DNA of 54,291 nt, taken from Clostridium sp. Its GTDB lineage: Bacteria; Bacillota; Clostridia; Lachnospirales; Lachnospiraceae. Below, one piece after another: positions 40,396-49,812 of the stretch. The translations under genes were made by a program, and so were the position numbers. The stretch is taken from NCBI GenBank assembly GCA_023664325.1, contig JAMPFS010000018.1:1-54291 (forward strand), written 5' to 3'. Under the pieces are notes generated by a model. The model did not search any database, was not told the DNA's origin, and saw only the letters and a list, made by a program, of their open reading frames with translations. How positions within the stretch are numbered: the first letter of the stretch is position 1; every line of letters starts with the position of its first letter.

Positions 40396-41412
40396 ATGAA
40401 ACAGTACAATATGGATGATTACAGAGCGCTCAAAGGCTCTACATTGATGAAAGGCATGGCGGGTTCCGGATCGACAATGAGATTCGACAGCGTGGAGCAG
40501 GCAAGCGTGTTTTTCGCTCGTGAACTCGATCAGGTCAAGTCGAAGACTTATGACAAGGTTTACCCGGAATTATCTGCTTTGGCAAATTTCCCGATTACAT
40601 CTGACGTAAACGAAGGCGCGGAAACAACGACCTATTACAGCTATGATATTGCGGGAATGGCAGAGATTATCAATAACTATGCAACGGATCTTCCCAGAGT
40701 GGATGTTAAGGGAGAATCTCATACCGCACACATCAAGTCCATTGGCGACAGCTATGGCTACAATGTGCAGGAAATGAGAGCATCCCGCCTCGCCGGAAAA
40801 TCTTTGGATGCCAGAAAGGGCGCTGCCGCAAGGCGGGCATCTGATTATATGGTTAACAAGATTGCGTGGGCCGGCGATGCGAAGCATGACCTTATCGGTA
40901 TTTTCAGTGAGAATAACGATATTCCCCTTTACACGTTGTCCAAAGTAACGGTTGATGGGAAAGAGTACACCGACTGGGCGCATAAGTCTGCCGATCAGAT
41001 ACTGGAGGATATCAACGGTATGCAGAAGTTCGTTGACAAGATTACCATGGGGATTGAAAAGCCCGATACTTTGGCGCTTCCTTCTTATATTTTCATGGAT
41101 TTGTCCACACGCCGTATTCCTGATACGGAAACTACGGTTCTCAGCTTTATTAAGGAGCATGCGCCGTATCTGAAAAATTTTGAATCATGTGCAGAGCTGC
41201 AGGCTTCCGCAACGGACATCAACACCAGCGGTAAGGATATTGCATTTATGTACACAAAGGATCCGGAAAAGTTCAGCCTTGAGATTCCGCTTCCGTTTTA
41301 CCAGTATCCGATCCAGATTAAAAATCTGGAGACGGAAGTTCCTTGCGAGCAGAGAACCGCAGGGCTTATCATTTATTATCCGTTGTCGATGCTTTTGGCA
41401 TATGGTATCTAA
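40396..41412 (+). CDS. Major capsid protein (DUF2184 type)
   Basis: AAAGGAGGA precedes the ATG. The 338-residue protein has the HK97-fold family outline: VFFARELDQVKSKTYDKVYP, NFPITSDVNEGAETTTYYSY, GDSYGYNVQEMRASRLAGKS, ASDYMVNKIAWAGDAKHDLI, and a C-terminal IPLPFYQYPIQIKNLETEVP, EQRTAGLIIYYPLSMLLAYG. Its position after the cement gene supports this identity. Confidence 0.9.
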   Translation: MKQYNMDDYRALKGSTLMKGMAGSGSTMRFDSVEQASVFFARELDQVKSKTYDKVYPELSALANFPITSDVNEGAETTTYYSYDIAGMAEIINNYATDLPRVDVKGESHTAHIKSIGDSYGYNVQEMRASRLAGKSLDARKGAAARRASDYMVNKIAWAGDAKHDLIGIFSENNDIPLYTLSKVTVDGKEYTDWAHKSADQILEDINGMQKFVDKITMGIEKPDTLALPSYIFMDLSTRRIPDTETTVLSFIKEHAPYLKNFESCAELQASATDINTSGKDIAFMYTKDPEKFSLEIPLPFYQYPIQIKNLETEVPCEQRTAGLIIYYPLSMLLAYGI

Positions 41413-41424
41413 GGAGGGTGCAGA

Positions 41425-41835
41425 ATGAAAATAATCAATAAATCCAGAAAAATCATTTCCATCAATGGAGAGCCGTTTTTACCGGGAGTAACAATGAATC
41501 TGGGCGAGGGTATGGAAAAACACCCTGCCATCGCAGATTATTTGGAGAGGGGAGTTATCGCTGATGCAAGCAAGGTGGCAGCTCCCTCTGCTGATTCCGC
41601 GGGAATCAGCGATTTTGAAAGGGCGAAGATTGCTGAGGAAGCTATTGCTAAGTATAAAGCAGAGCAGGAAGCTGCTGCGCAGGCAAAGGCGGAAAAAGAG
41701 GCAGAGATCAAAGCCGTCAAGACAATGGATAAGGATGCTCTTATTACGAAGGCGCTTGGCATGGGAATTGATGTTTCCGACTCTGACACAAAAGATACGC
41801 TGAAAGAGAAGATTTTCAAAGCACTTGGCGTATAG
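41425..41835 (+). CDS. Capsid-proximal protein with coiled coil
   Basis: AAGGAGGGTG precedes the ATG. The 136-residue protein has a small N-terminal domain (GEPFLPGVTMNLGEGMEKHP) and a long Ala/Glu/Lys coiled coil (AEEAIAKYKAEQEAAAQAKA), then a C-terminal SAP-like helix pair (TMDKDALITKALGMGIDVSD). A role at the head surface or as head fibre is possible; exact function unknown. Confidence 0.65.
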   Translation: MKIINKSRKIISINGEPFLPGVTMNLGEGMEKHPAIADYLERGVIADASKVAAPSADSAGISDFERAKIAEEAIAKYKAEQEAAAQAKAEKEAEIKAVKTMDKDALITKALGMGIDVSDSDTKDTLKEKIFKALGV

Positions 41836-41846
41836 GAGGTGCCGGT

Positions 41847-42245
41847 ATGGATGCCTTTGATATTATCAAAGCGACGATGAAGGAGTTTTCCGATGTTCCA
41901 GAGCCTGATATTAGGGTATACATAGAACTTAGCACTCCTTTAGTCAGTAAAAAGCGGTTCGGCAATTTATATGAACAGGCAGTAGCTTATCTGGCAGCAC
42001 ATAGGATGAAAATGGATGGGCGCGGTGCAACTGTAGGCGGATTTGGATCTATGGGGAATATGGTTGGTATTTCTTCCATATCGGAGGGAGAAGTATCAGT
42101 ATCCTTTACCAATAGCCAGAGTAGCAGCGCATCCTCTTCTGATTCGGAACTTGGATTGTCAGTTTATGGAATGCAGTTTCTCCAATTAAGGAGAAGCTGC
42201 ATTGTTCCTATATTATGCTCCGGGGAGGTGCCGGGCAATGGGTGA
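41847..42245 (+). CDS. DUF4054-like head completion protein
   Basis: GGAGGTGCCGGT precedes the ATG. The 132-residue protein contains EFSDVPEPDIRVYIELSTPL, KRFGNLYEQAVAYLAAHRMK and a GEVSVSFTNSQSSS strand, as in DUF4054 adaptor proteins between capsid and tail genes. It overlaps the next gene by 8 nt. Confidence 0.83.
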   Translation: MDAFDIIKATMKEFSDVPEPDIRVYIELSTPLVSKKRFGNLYEQAVAYLAAHRMKMDGRGATVGGFGSMGNMVGISSISEGEVSVSFTNSQSSSASSSDSELGLSVYGMQFLQLRRSCIVPILCSGEVPGNG

Positions 42246-42687
42246 TGGTTGGACTTCCGAAGGACAGCGCATAATGAGGGAACTTGATAAGTTGCAGGAC
42301 TTATTGGTAAAAGTAGGATTCCAGGAAGGACAGAAATATCCAGACGGGACCAGCTTGACAGATGTTGCCGCCTGGAATGAGTTTGGAACGGTCAATATGC
42401 CTTCAAGACCTTTCATGCGTGACAGTGTGGATGAAAATGAGGAAAAAATAGTGGAATTTATGCAGAGCCAGGTAGTGGATATCATCAAAAACAGGAAGAC
42501 TGCAGAGCAAGCGCTTAAAGAGATAGGTGTATTCCAGAAAGGATTGGTGCAGGAAACTATCACTGAGGGTAATTTTGAACCCAATAGTCCGGAGACTATT
42601 AGGAAAAAGGGAAGCAGTCACCCACTTATAGATACTGGAGAAATGCGAAATTCTGTTAATTTTGTGATAGGAAAGAAGGGAGGCTGA
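42238..42687 (+). CDS. HK97 gp10-like neck/tail-completion protein
   Basis: GGGGAGGTG lies upstream of the ATG at 42238. The 149-residue protein has the family motif TSLTDVAAWNEFGTVNMPSR with PFMRDSV, and a C-terminal SHPLIDTGEMRNSVNFVIG. These mark proteins of the head-tail interface in many tailed phages. Confidence 0.83.
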   Translation: MGDGWTSEGQRIMRELDKLQDLLVKVGFQEGQKYPDGTSLTDVAAWNEFGTVNMPSRPFMRDSVDENEEKIVEFMQSQVVDIIKNRKTAEQALKEIGVFQKGLVQETITEGNFEPNSPETIRKKGSSHPLIDTGEMRNSVNFVIGKKGG

Positions 42688-42688
42688 T

Positions 42689-43063
42689 ATGTTTAGAAAA
42701 CCTCAAATATTGCGAAGATATGCGGAAGCAAAATCTACCGGCGGGTATTCATTTTCGGGAAGTGCGTCTGATAAGGTAATTCTTGCAGATATTCAGACAA
42801 CGGATGCAGACACGGCCACAGAAAGCGATGGGGATAGTTCATTACAGTGGATAAAAGTATTCTCTGATGATGAAATTCGCATGGCAGATGAAAAAACCGG
42901 TGCAAAAGCTGATTTGATATGGTATCAAGGCAAATGGTACGAATGCCGCTCGGCAAATTATAAAGGAAATACCATTTTAAGGCACTGGCTCGGAAAATTT
43001 GTGGAATGTCCTAATCAGGCGGATCCTCCGAAAGAAGAACTGTTAAGGGAGGTGCAAGCGTGA
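42689..43063 (+). CDS. Small head-tail connector-region protein
   Basis: The ATG follows AAGGGAGGCTGAT. The 124-residue beta-rich protein has GDSSLQWIKVFSDDEIRMAD and WYQGKWYECRSANYKGNTIL, resembling connector or tail-terminator neighbours in myophages. It overlaps the next gene by 4 nt. Exact role not assigned. Confidence 0.6.
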   Translation: MFRKPQILRRYAEAKSTGGYSFSGSASDKVILADIQTTDADTATESDGDSSLQWIKVFSDDEIRMADEKTGAKADLIWYQGKWYECRSANYKGNTILRHWLGKFVECPNQADPPKEELLREVQA

Positions 43064-43653
43064 ATTTTGGAGAAGCAAAGAAATACTCCCGTGATATCGT
43101 GGCTGCGTATTTTGGAGACAGCCATGTTTTTTATGCAGAACAAAAAATGGCAAAAAGGACAGTGCCTTACTTGACCGTTAAATTCAATGGTTTAGGAAAG
43201 GCGAGAACAAAAATAACAAAATATGACAGAGAAAACCAGTGCTTTAAGGATTACTGGCAGGCAAACACAAAGCTGGAACTCAATCTATATACATTGGGGA
43301 AAAACATAGCGCCCGAAGATACGGAACCGGTGTATGAAAATACAGCCGTAGAAGATATGGACGATTTTGTGAAATTTCTATGTTCCGATGAAATCATAGA
43401 GGATATGGACAGGAACAATATTGTTATTGCAATAAATGGAAGAATCAGCGATTTATCATATCTTGAAAACAGTTCGGAGTTCAGATATAGATCTATGGCT
43501 GAGTTTGATGTTAATTTCATTGATGGTTCGCATGGAATGTACGGACAGAACGCAATAGCGGATTTGCCTAATCCGAGTGGAGGAGGAACTAAGGAAATGA
43601 TTGCCGATTCCTCTGTCATTGAAAATGTCGAAGTGAAAGGAGAAACAAAATGA
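43060..43653 (+). CDS. Phage neck terminator-like protein (LIC_12616 type)
   Basis: The GTG at 43060 follows GGGAGGTGCAA. The 197-residue protein has KRTVPYLTVKFNGLGKARTK, a YWQANTKLELNLYTLG strand and EFRYRSMAEFDVNFIDGSHG, the family pattern of neck proteins encoded before DUF3383 sheaths. It would close the tail end of the neck. It overlaps the sheath gene by 4 nt. Confidence 0.8.
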   Translation: MNFGEAKKYSRDIVAAYFGDSHVFYAEQKMAKRTVPYLTVKFNGLGKARTKITKYDRENQCFKDYWQANTKLELNLYTLGKNIAPEDTEPVYENTAVEDMDDFVKFLCSDEIIEDMDRNNIVIAINGRISDLSYLENSSEFRYRSMAEFDVNFIDGSHGMYGQNAIADLPNPSGGGTKEMIADSSVIENVEVKGETK

Positions 43654-44726
43654 GTAATATCAGTGATGTTGTTGACGTTACTATTGCAATCGAGGCACCG
43701 GCGACAGACAGCGCCAGCTTCAGCAACCTTCTTTTGGTGGTAGGTCAGCCAAAGAATTCCGGGGAAGAAGAAATGCCGAATGTTGCAATCATTAGACAGG
43801 CAGATGATCTGAAAGTATTTGGATATGATTCTACAGATGAAGCATATAAGGCAGCAAAGGTTGCCTTCAGCCAGGATCCGCAGCCGAGAGATGTGTTTGT
43901 AATTGCGAGAAAGGTCGATGCTGATAAAGAAAACGAACCGTTAGCAGAGTGCTTGGATCGGGCCGCAGGGGTTAATACATGGTATGGCTTTTCTCTTGTT
44001 GGCTTTTCTTCTACGACAGAGTTACAGGCTGCTGCTGAATGGGCGGAAGCAAATAACAGATTGTTTGGCTTCACATATTTGTCGGGAAATCTCCCTATTG
44101 CAATCAGCGGGTATAACCACACTTTTGCATTTTACGCAGGGAGCATCGGCGCGAATGAATATCCCGATGGAAACACATATGCAGCTGTCGCATATATGGC
44201 AAAATGCTTCGGGTATGATCCCGGCGCTGAAACATGGAGTCTGAAATCTCTTAATGGGGTAACGGAATCAAGTCTGTCCACCAACAAAGTGAATGAATTA
44301 AAGATTGCCAATACGAATTTTTACCGAAATATTGCCAATAAGAGTGTGAGCCAGGAAGGCAAAGTGGGTTCCGGAGAATGGATTGACGTAATTCGCTTTA
44401 AGGACTGGCTGCTGAATAAAATCCAGATCGAGGTTTTCAACTTCATGTTGAAGAATGAGAAAGTAGCATTTAACGATAGCGGGATTACGGGAATCCAGAA
44501 CGTGATCGAATCCGTTCTTTCTGCGGCGCAAAGAACAGGCGGTATTGATGAAGATCGGTATGATGAAAATGAGAATCTGGAAAGAGGCTATATTGTGACA
44601 GCCCCCAAATCTTCGTCCATTAGCGTTACAGAAAAAAGAAACCGTAAACTGACAGGTATTTCCTTTATTGCCAGACTTGCAGGAGCAATTCACGAGGTGG
44701 CAATCCGAGGAACGCTGGTTTATTAA
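43650..44726 (+). CDS. Tail sheath protein (DUF3383 type)
   Basis: GTGAAAGGAG lies upstream. The 358-residue protein has the DUF3383 features FSNLLLVVGQPKNSGEEEMP, TYAAVAYMAKCFGYDPGAET, IANKSVSQEGKVGSGEWIDV and IRFKDWLLNKIQIEVFNFML, ending RLAGAIHEVAIRGTL. A sheath defines a contractile-tailed phage. Confidence 0.9.
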   Translation: MSNISDVVDVTIAIEAPATDSASFSNLLLVVGQPKNSGEEEMPNVAIIRQADDLKVFGYDSTDEAYKAAKVAFSQDPQPRDVFVIARKVDADKENEPLAECLDRAAGVNTWYGFSLVGFSSTTELQAAAEWAEANNRLFGFTYLSGNLPIAISGYNHTFAFYAGSIGANEYPDGNTYAAVAYMAKCFGYDPGAETWSLKSLNGVTESSLSTNKVNELKIANTNFYRNIANKSVSQEGKVGSGEWIDVIRFKDWLLNKIQIEVFNFMLKNEKVAFNDSGITGIQNVIESVLSAAQRTGGIDEDRYDENENLERGYIVTAPKSSSISVTEKRNRKLTGISFIARLAGAIHEVAIRGTLVY

Positions 44727-44747
44727 AAAAGATTGGAGGATTAAGCA

Positions 44748-45167
44748 ATGAGTGAAGTGTATACTTACAATCCGGCGCAGGTAAAAATTGCTATTGGCTC
44801 ACATCTCGTGACTGGTGTCGCAGACGATTCATTTATTACCATCGAGCCAAACGGTGATGGAACTACTGTGAAAGTAGGATGCTATGGAGAGGTCAACAGG
44901 TCGATCAGTCCCAATAAGTGCTACAATATCAAAATTTCCTTACTGCAAAACTCGCCTACAAATGCTTACTTGAAAAATCGTTTTGAGATGGATCAGGAAA
45001 GCGGAAACGGACATTTCCCGATTATTATTAAAGATCTTATGGGGCAGGAACAGTTTTCCAGTGATATAGCATGGGTCAATAAGCCGGCTTCATGGGGGCG
45101 TGGAAAAGAATCATCAAACAGAGAATGGGAGCTTACCTGCGGAACAGGAAAGTTCAAGGACGAGTAA
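44748..45167 (+). CDS. Tail tube protein (DUF3277 type)
   Basis: The ATG follows TTGGAGGATTAAGCA. The 139-residue beta-rich protein carries the DUF3277 pattern (EPNGDGTTVKVGCYGEVNRS, YNIKISLLQNSPTNAYLKNR, GRGKESSNREWELTCG). It lies directly after the sheath, the standard place for tubes. Confidence 0.9.
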   Translation: MSEVYTYNPAQVKIAIGSHLVTGVADDSFITIEPNGDGTTVKVGCYGEVNRSISPNKCYNIKISLLQNSPTNAYLKNRFEMDQESGNGHFPIIIKDLMGQEQFSSDIAWVNKPASWGRGKESSNREWELTCGTGKFKDE

Positions 45168-45184
45168 ATCAGGAGGGGTAACGG

Positions 45185-45721
45185 ATGTTAAAACAGATAG
45201 AACCAAAAAGAGTAACTATTGAGGATGTGGAGTTTGCAATTTATCCGTTTGGCGCAATGCAGGCAGCTAATCTGTCCGGTGAGCTTGGAAAATTTTTTGG
45301 TCCGATGGTTGCCGGACTGGTGCCCCTTGTTTTGGGGGATTCGGATGATGATGTGTTGTCGGCAGACTTAAAAGATGCAATGCCGCTGGTAACTATGGCG
45401 TTTTCTACATTGGATGGAGACAACGTGGAAAAGCTGCTTAGGAAATTACTGATAGTTGGCAAGAATATTTCTTGCCAATACCGCGATGATAATGGAGAGG
45501 TGGTGCAGGGCATATTGGACCAAGGGCTTATTGATAATATATTCTGTCAGAATATTGACGGTCTGTATCGATTAGCTTATGAGGTTATCAATGTAAATTT
45601 CAGCGGTTTTTTCAAGAAATTGCTCGCCCAATCTGGCGTCCAAAGTCTAAAGGGAACAATCCTGTCGAAGATGGGAAATACGGAACCTTTGATGGAAGCC
45701 GGTTCTGCGAACTTGAGTTAA
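45185..45721 (+). CDS. Tail assembly chaperone, zero-frame product
   Basis: CAGGAGGGG precedes the ATG. The 178-residue protein (RVTIEDVEFAIYPFGAMQAA, SFSTLDGDN-like MAFSTLDGDNVEKLLRKLL) sits between tube and tape measure, the tail-chaperone position. A -1 frame opens beneath its last 47 codons and extends 149 nt past its stop, giving a longer fusion form. Confidence 0.8.
   Translation: MLKQIEPKRVTIEDVEFAIYPFGAMQAANLSGELGKFFGPMVAGLVPLVLGDSDDDVLSADLKDAMPLVTMAFSTLDGDNVEKLLRKLLIVGKNISCQYRDDNGEVVQGILDQGLIDNIFCQNIDGLYRLAYEVINVNFSGFFKKLLAQSGVQSLKGTILSKMGNTEPLMEAGSANLS
45607..45655 (+). promoter_or_regulatory. Candidate -1 frameshift sites of the tail chaperone
   Basis: Two perfect X-XXY-YYZ heptamers lie in the zero frame: T-TTT-TTC at 45607-45613 and A-AAG-GGA at 45649-45655. 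The -1 frame is open from 45580 onward, so either slip gives the extended chaperone. Confidence 0.65.
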
Positions 45722-45723
45722 GA

Positions 45724-45870
45724 ATGTATACGCTCATTCAGAATAATATGGCTTCCATGATGGAACTGAATGAGTATTACACATTGGACGAAGCATTGAA
45801 ATTATATGCCCTTATGTCTATGAGAATAGATATAGAAAATGGCATGATGGAAGAAATAAAAAATAAGTAG
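45724..45870 (+). CDS. Tail chaperone C-terminal extension (-1 frame)
   Basis: In the -1 frame, residues reading DGKYGTFDGSRFCELELRMY lead into MYTLIQNNMASMMELNEYYT, then a helix ending at 45870. A lone ATG at 45724 has no ribosome site, so production by frameshift (about 228 residues in total) is more likely than independent translation, as for lambda G/GT. Confidence 0.6.
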   Translation: MYTLIQNNMASMMELNEYYTLDEALKLYALMSMRIDIENGMMEEIKNK

Positions 45871-45887
45871 CAAAGGAGGTGGGATAA

Positions 45888-47942
45888 GTGACGGTACGGG
45901 ATCTGATAGTTTCGTTTGGGTATGATGTGGATAAGGCATCAAAAAGCAAAGTTATCAACGATGCAAATAATCTGAAAAGCACTTTAAAAAGCGTGCTTGG
46001 AACGATTGGAGTAACCATATCTCTGGCAGGAGTGATTAAGTTCGGGAAAGATTCATTAGATGCAGCTTCAAATCTCGAACAGATGGAAATGAAATTTAAT
46101 ACTGTGTTTGGTGAAATGGAAAAAGCTGCTGACCAGTGGGCCAGCAGCTTTGCCGATTCTATCGGGAGATCCAAAACAACAATCAAGACATATATGGCGG
46201 ATAACCAGAACTTGCTTGTTGGTATGGGAATGGCAAGAGATAAGGCTACTGAAATGACAGAGCAGATGGTTAAAGCAGCTATTGACCTTGCTTCGTTCAA
46301 TAATATATCTGACGATGATGCAGTGAATGCCATGTCAAAAGCGCTCATGGGCGAAACGGAGTCGGCAAAACGCTTGGGAGCAGTTTTGAATGAAAATACG
46401 ATTGCGACTGCCATGGAAACTTTAGGTCTGAAAGGTAAATTTGATGCATTGGATGAAGCCACAAAGATGCAGGTGCGGTACCAGGCTATTATGAATCAGT
46501 CGCAGGATTCCATAGACGATGCTGTTAATAGTATCGACACATACGAAGGCAGACTGAGGGCTTTTAATGCGAAGCTTAATGATGTACGCGAGATAGCCGG
46601 GAAATTCCTGCTTCCTTATGCTACGAAAGGTCTTGAATTGCTCAATAAGATAGTTGGAAAAGTTCGGGATTTTACGGAAGGATTGGGGGATGCCAACGAA
46701 GAAGGAACAACGGCCAATCGTATTATGAAAGGGTTCCAAACAGCGGCAGATTTTGCCGGAAGAGCTATTGGAAAAGTAGTGGAGTACGGAAGAAAAGCCA
46801 TTGACATGGTTGGAGGTAGTGAAAATGCGCTGAAATTGTTAAGTGTGGTTATCGGTGCGATTATGGCTTATAAAATCGGTGGGAAAATACTGGGATTTGT
46901 GCAGGGGTTAGGAAGTATCTCAAAGGTTTTATCAGGAATTAATGTGAAAGCGTTACTTATCATAGGCGTCATTGTCTTACTGGTTTTGCTGGTGCAGGAT
47001 TTCATCTCTTTTTTACAAGGGAAAGATTCTTTATTTGGCACATTGCTTGAAAAAGCCGGCGTTGACGTAGATGCCACCAGAGAGAAATTTTTATCATTCA
47101 AAGATGATTTGGCTCAGATTTTCGGTTATATTGAGGAATTATGCGCCCCGGTATTTGATGGGCTGAAACAATTCTGGGATGAACATGGAGCGGAAATAAC
47201 GGCATATATACAAAATCTTTTAATGAATGTTATACAAGCGATTTCTTTTATAGCAGCGGCTATCGAGCCGTTTGTGTCGTTTGTAGTAAATTTGTTCAAA
47301 GGATTATTCGCCTTACTGAGTGGGGATACAGAAGGTGGAATTGCTGCACTACAGGAAGCTTGGAACAGTTTCAAAGAATTCATAAGCAACATCGGAAGTG
47401 CGATACTCTCATTGCTTGACGGATTATTCGGCGGATTGCCGTCAAAGGCGCTTACTTGGGGGAAAGATATGCTCCAAGGATTTATTAACGGCATCACCGA
47501 AAAAATTTCCGCCTTGAAAGAGAAAATTTCTGACATCGGCAATGCGATAAAAGAAAAGCTGCATTTTAGCAAGCCGGATAATGGTCCGCTGGCAGATGCC
47601 GACAAATGGACACCGGACATGATGAATCTGTTTGCAAACGGCATAGAAAGTGGAAAAGCAAAATTGAAAAATGCAGTCGTAGGAGTAGCTGGTCTTATCA
47701 AAGGTGTTGTTACAGGTGAAAAGGGTCAGGGGATTCAAGCGCTTGCTGGGTCTGCAACTGCATCGCAAAGTACGATTGGTGGAATAACGAACAGCAACCG
47801 CAACATCACGCAGAACCTTAATTTCATTAACACCTTTAATGGGGGCGATCCGGAAACGCAAAGGCAGGCTTCTAGCCAGATGAATAAAAATGCACATGAT
47901 GCCAGTACATATTTGGCTGATGTGTTGGCATTTGGGAGGTAA
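45888..47942 (+). CDS. Tail tape measure protein
   Basis: The GTG at 45888 follows AAAGGAGGTGGGATAA. The 684-residue protein has coiled and helical stretches, a central hydrophobic pair (VKALLIIGVIVLLVLLVQD, IQAISFIAAAIEPFVSFVVN) and a C-terminal KLHFSKPDNGPLADADKWTP region typical of tape measures. At roughly 1.5 angstrom per residue it predicts a tail of around 100 nm. Its length and position identify it well. Confidence 0.9.
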   Translation: MTVRDLIVSFGYDVDKASKSKVINDANNLKSTLKSVLGTIGVTISLAGVIKFGKDSLDAASNLEQMEMKFNTVFGEMEKAADQWASSFADSIGRSKTTIKTYMADNQNLLVGMGMARDKATEMTEQMVKAAIDLASFNNISDDDAVNAMSKALMGETESAKRLGAVLNENTIATAMETLGLKGKFDALDEATKMQVRYQAIMNQSQDSIDDAVNSIDTYEGRLRAFNAKLNDVREIAGKFLLPYATKGLELLNKIVGKVRDFTEGLGDANEEGTTANRIMKGFQTAADFAGRAIGKVVEYGRKAIDMVGGSENALKLLSVVIGAIMAYKIGGKILGFVQGLGSISKVLSGINVKALLIIGVIVLLVLLVQDFISFLQGKDSLFGTLLEKAGVDVDATREKFLSFKDDLAQIFGYIEELCAPVFDGLKQFWDEHGAEITAYIQNLLMNVIQAISFIAAAIEPFVSFVVNLFKGLFALLSGDTEGGIAALQEAWNSFKEFISNIGSAILSLLDGLFGGLPSKALTWGKDMLQGFINGITEKISALKEKISDIGNAIKEKLHFSKPDNGPLADADKWTPDMMNLFANGIESGKAKLKNAVVGVAGLIKGVVTGEKGQGIQALAGSATASQSTIGGITNSNRNITQNLNFINTFNGGDPETQRQASSQMNKNAHDASTYLADVLAFGR

Positions 47943-47947
47943 GGAAT

Positions 47948-48571
47948 ATGGGACCAAAACAACCAGTCAGCGTTGCAGGAATAGAATTTGACGCTGTATT
48001 AGATATTAAAGAGTCTCATTCTTCAACGGTACCGCAATATCCAATAGACGAGGGATATAGTGTCCAGGATAATGTTGCACTGGATCCTATGTCTCTCGTT
48101 ATGACATTGTATGTAACTGCTACGCCGGTAACATGGTTAAGCCGGCATGGGAGCGGCGAGGGAAGAGTGCGGCAAATATGGAATCAGTTATTTGGTATGT
48201 ATTCACAGAAAACGCCAATAACGGTTATTACCCCGGATGCATCATATTCCAATATGATTATCAAAGGGATAACTTATAAAAAAAGTTCGGAAACAGGGTA
48301 TGCTGCCGAGATACCCATTGAGTTTTCCCAAGTGACTGTAACATCTGCACGAACAGCAGCAGTGCCAGCGGAATATGCGAGAGCGGGCATGAGCCAGCAG
48401 CTTGCAGGCAGCGCGGCAACCAGTACAGCAACTTCATCAGGCAGCACAGCCGGCACAGGCAGCGGGGGCGGTTCGAGCAATGGCGGATCAGCGGCTAAAC
48501 AATCAGGTTCATTGCTGTATCAGATGGCCGAGGGGGTAGGAAACTCAACGGGATGGTATAGCTTGAATTAA
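47948..48571 (+). CDS. Dit-like baseplate protein
   Basis: The ATG follows GGGAGGTAAGGAAT. The 207-residue protein's N-terminal domain (VAGIEFDAVLDIKESHSSTV, NVALDPMSLVMTLYVTATPV, TPITVITPDASYSNMIIKGI) resembles the Dit-like baseplate family. The C-terminal 60 residues are Ser/Gly/Thr-rich and probably disordered. Confidence 0.72.
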   Translation: MGPKQPVSVAGIEFDAVLDIKESHSSTVPQYPIDEGYSVQDNVALDPMSLVMTLYVTATPVTWLSRHGSGEGRVRQIWNQLFGMYSQKTPITVITPDASYSNMIIKGITYKKSSETGYAAEIPIEFSQVTVTSARTAAVPAEYARAGMSQQLAGSAATSTATSSGSTAGTGSGGGSSNGGSAAKQSGSLLYQMAEGVGNSTGWYSLN

Positions 48572-48581
48572 GGAGGTCGTT

Positions 48582-48899
48582 ATGATTTATATTGAAGTGC
48601 CAGATATGAATGACAGTGTAAGCCGGATAACACTGTCCAGAAAAGAGTATTACATCCGGTTCACATACAATCCTAGCTATGATTATTGGTCTTTTGGATT
48701 ATATAATATGAAAATGGAACCCATACTTCCAATGTCAAAAATAGTGCCTTTTTCGCCGTTGCTTTATTTTTACAAATATACAGATCTACCGAACGGTCAG
48801 TTTGGTTGCTTCTCAGTTAATAAAAGGGTTGGAAGAAACGACTTTAAGGAGAAGAAGGCACGATTTTTTTATATCGCAAATGATGAGTTGGAGGAATAG
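48582..48899 (+). CDS. DUF6983-like baseplate-region protein
   Basis: AAGGAGGTCGTT lies before the ATG. The 105-residue beta-rich protein has ITLSRKEYYIRFTYNPSYDY and a WSFGLYNMKMEPIL strand. Proteins of this kind sit between Dit-like and hub genes in myophages. Function not determined. Confidence 0.68.
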   Translation: MIYIEVPDMNDSVSRITLSRKEYYIRFTYNPSYDYWSFGLYNMKMEPILPMSKIVPFSPLLYFYKYTDLPNGQFGCFSVNKRVGRNDFKEKKARFFYIANDELEE

Positions 48900-48902
48900 C
48901 GC

Positions 48903-49811
48903 ATGAATTTTAACAGGCAGTATACAATTCTGGCCGGAGTACCCGGTCATGTAGGGTTTGAGCTTTCAAGTGTGGGAAAGGCAAGACCGCTTCATATCAA
49001 TTTTGATTTGGAAAAATCAGACAATCCTACGAGCAACACAGGAAAGCTGCAGATTTCTAACTTAAATAATGAGCATAAAGCGATTCTAAGCGAGGAAGGA
49101 TGCATTGTGGAAATCAGAGCCGGGTATGCTGATACTCTTGGCTCTATTTTCTTGGGTGGAGTTATGAATCCGTCAGAAACATTGCAGAATGCGGATCGGA
49201 CTCTGGAACTTGAATTGTTTGACGGACAATCATATAACGATACGGTTGGAAGCATCAGCATGAATGGCGTTGTCACGGGAACTTCCCTTCTGTCGGAACT
49301 CCAGTCAAAGATGGGCATAGAGTCCGCTATTTTGACCGAGAAGGCATCTTCTATGTTGCAGACAGCTAAATATAGCAATGGCTATTGTTATGTCGGGAAA
49401 TTGAAGACAGCGCTTCAATCACTTACCAGCAAGGCAGATTTGAATTATTCCATACAGAACGGAGTATTACAGATATTTGCAGCGGGAGAAGCCGTTACAA
49501 CACAGGCGTATGTAATCAGCGTGGATACGGGATTGATCAGCATACCAAAAAAAATTACTGTAAGCCAGTCTGCCACATCAAAATCAGGAAGTATGAAAGG
49601 TGGAACCTCACTCACAACGGAAACAGGAAACGGCATTCCGGGATATGAAATAGAATATCTGATAAATGGTGCGATTGGGATCAACGACCTTGTTAAAATC
49701 GAAAGCAGGGAAGTCAATGGGATTTTCCGGATATGCAAACAGCATTATTCCGGGGATAACTATTCTGGTGACTGGAAATGTACTGCGCAAGTAGTGGAGG
49801 TGAGCATATAG
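48903..49811 (+). CDS. Baseplate hub protein
   Basis: GGAGGAATAGCGC precedes the ATG. The 302-residue protein contains INFDLEKSDNPTSNTGKLQI, an ILSEEGCIVEIRAGYADTLG strand and IPGYEIEYLINGAIGINDLV. These resemble hub (gp27/gp44-like) beta-barrel domains placed before the spike. It likely holds the spike on the baseplate axis. Confidence 0.75.
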   Translation: MNFNRQYTILAGVPGHVGFELSSVGKARPLHINFDLEKSDNPTSNTGKLQISNLNNEHKAILSEEGCIVEIRAGYADTLGSIFLGGVMNPSETLQNADRTLELELFDGQSYNDTVGSISMNGVVTGTSLLSELQSKMGIESAILTEKASSMLQTAKYSNGYCYVGKLKTALQSLTSKADLNYSIQNGVLQIFAAGEAVTTQAYVISVDTGLISIPKKITVSQSATSKSGSMKGGTSLTTETGNGIPGYEIEYLINGAIGINDLVKIESREVNGIFRICKQHYSGDNYSGDWKCTAQVVEVSI

Positions 49812-49812
49812 A

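Noticed and set aside
47126..47701. Minus-strand frame within the tape measure gene
   Set aside because: Tape-measure coding sequence often yields long reverse frames. No independent signals.
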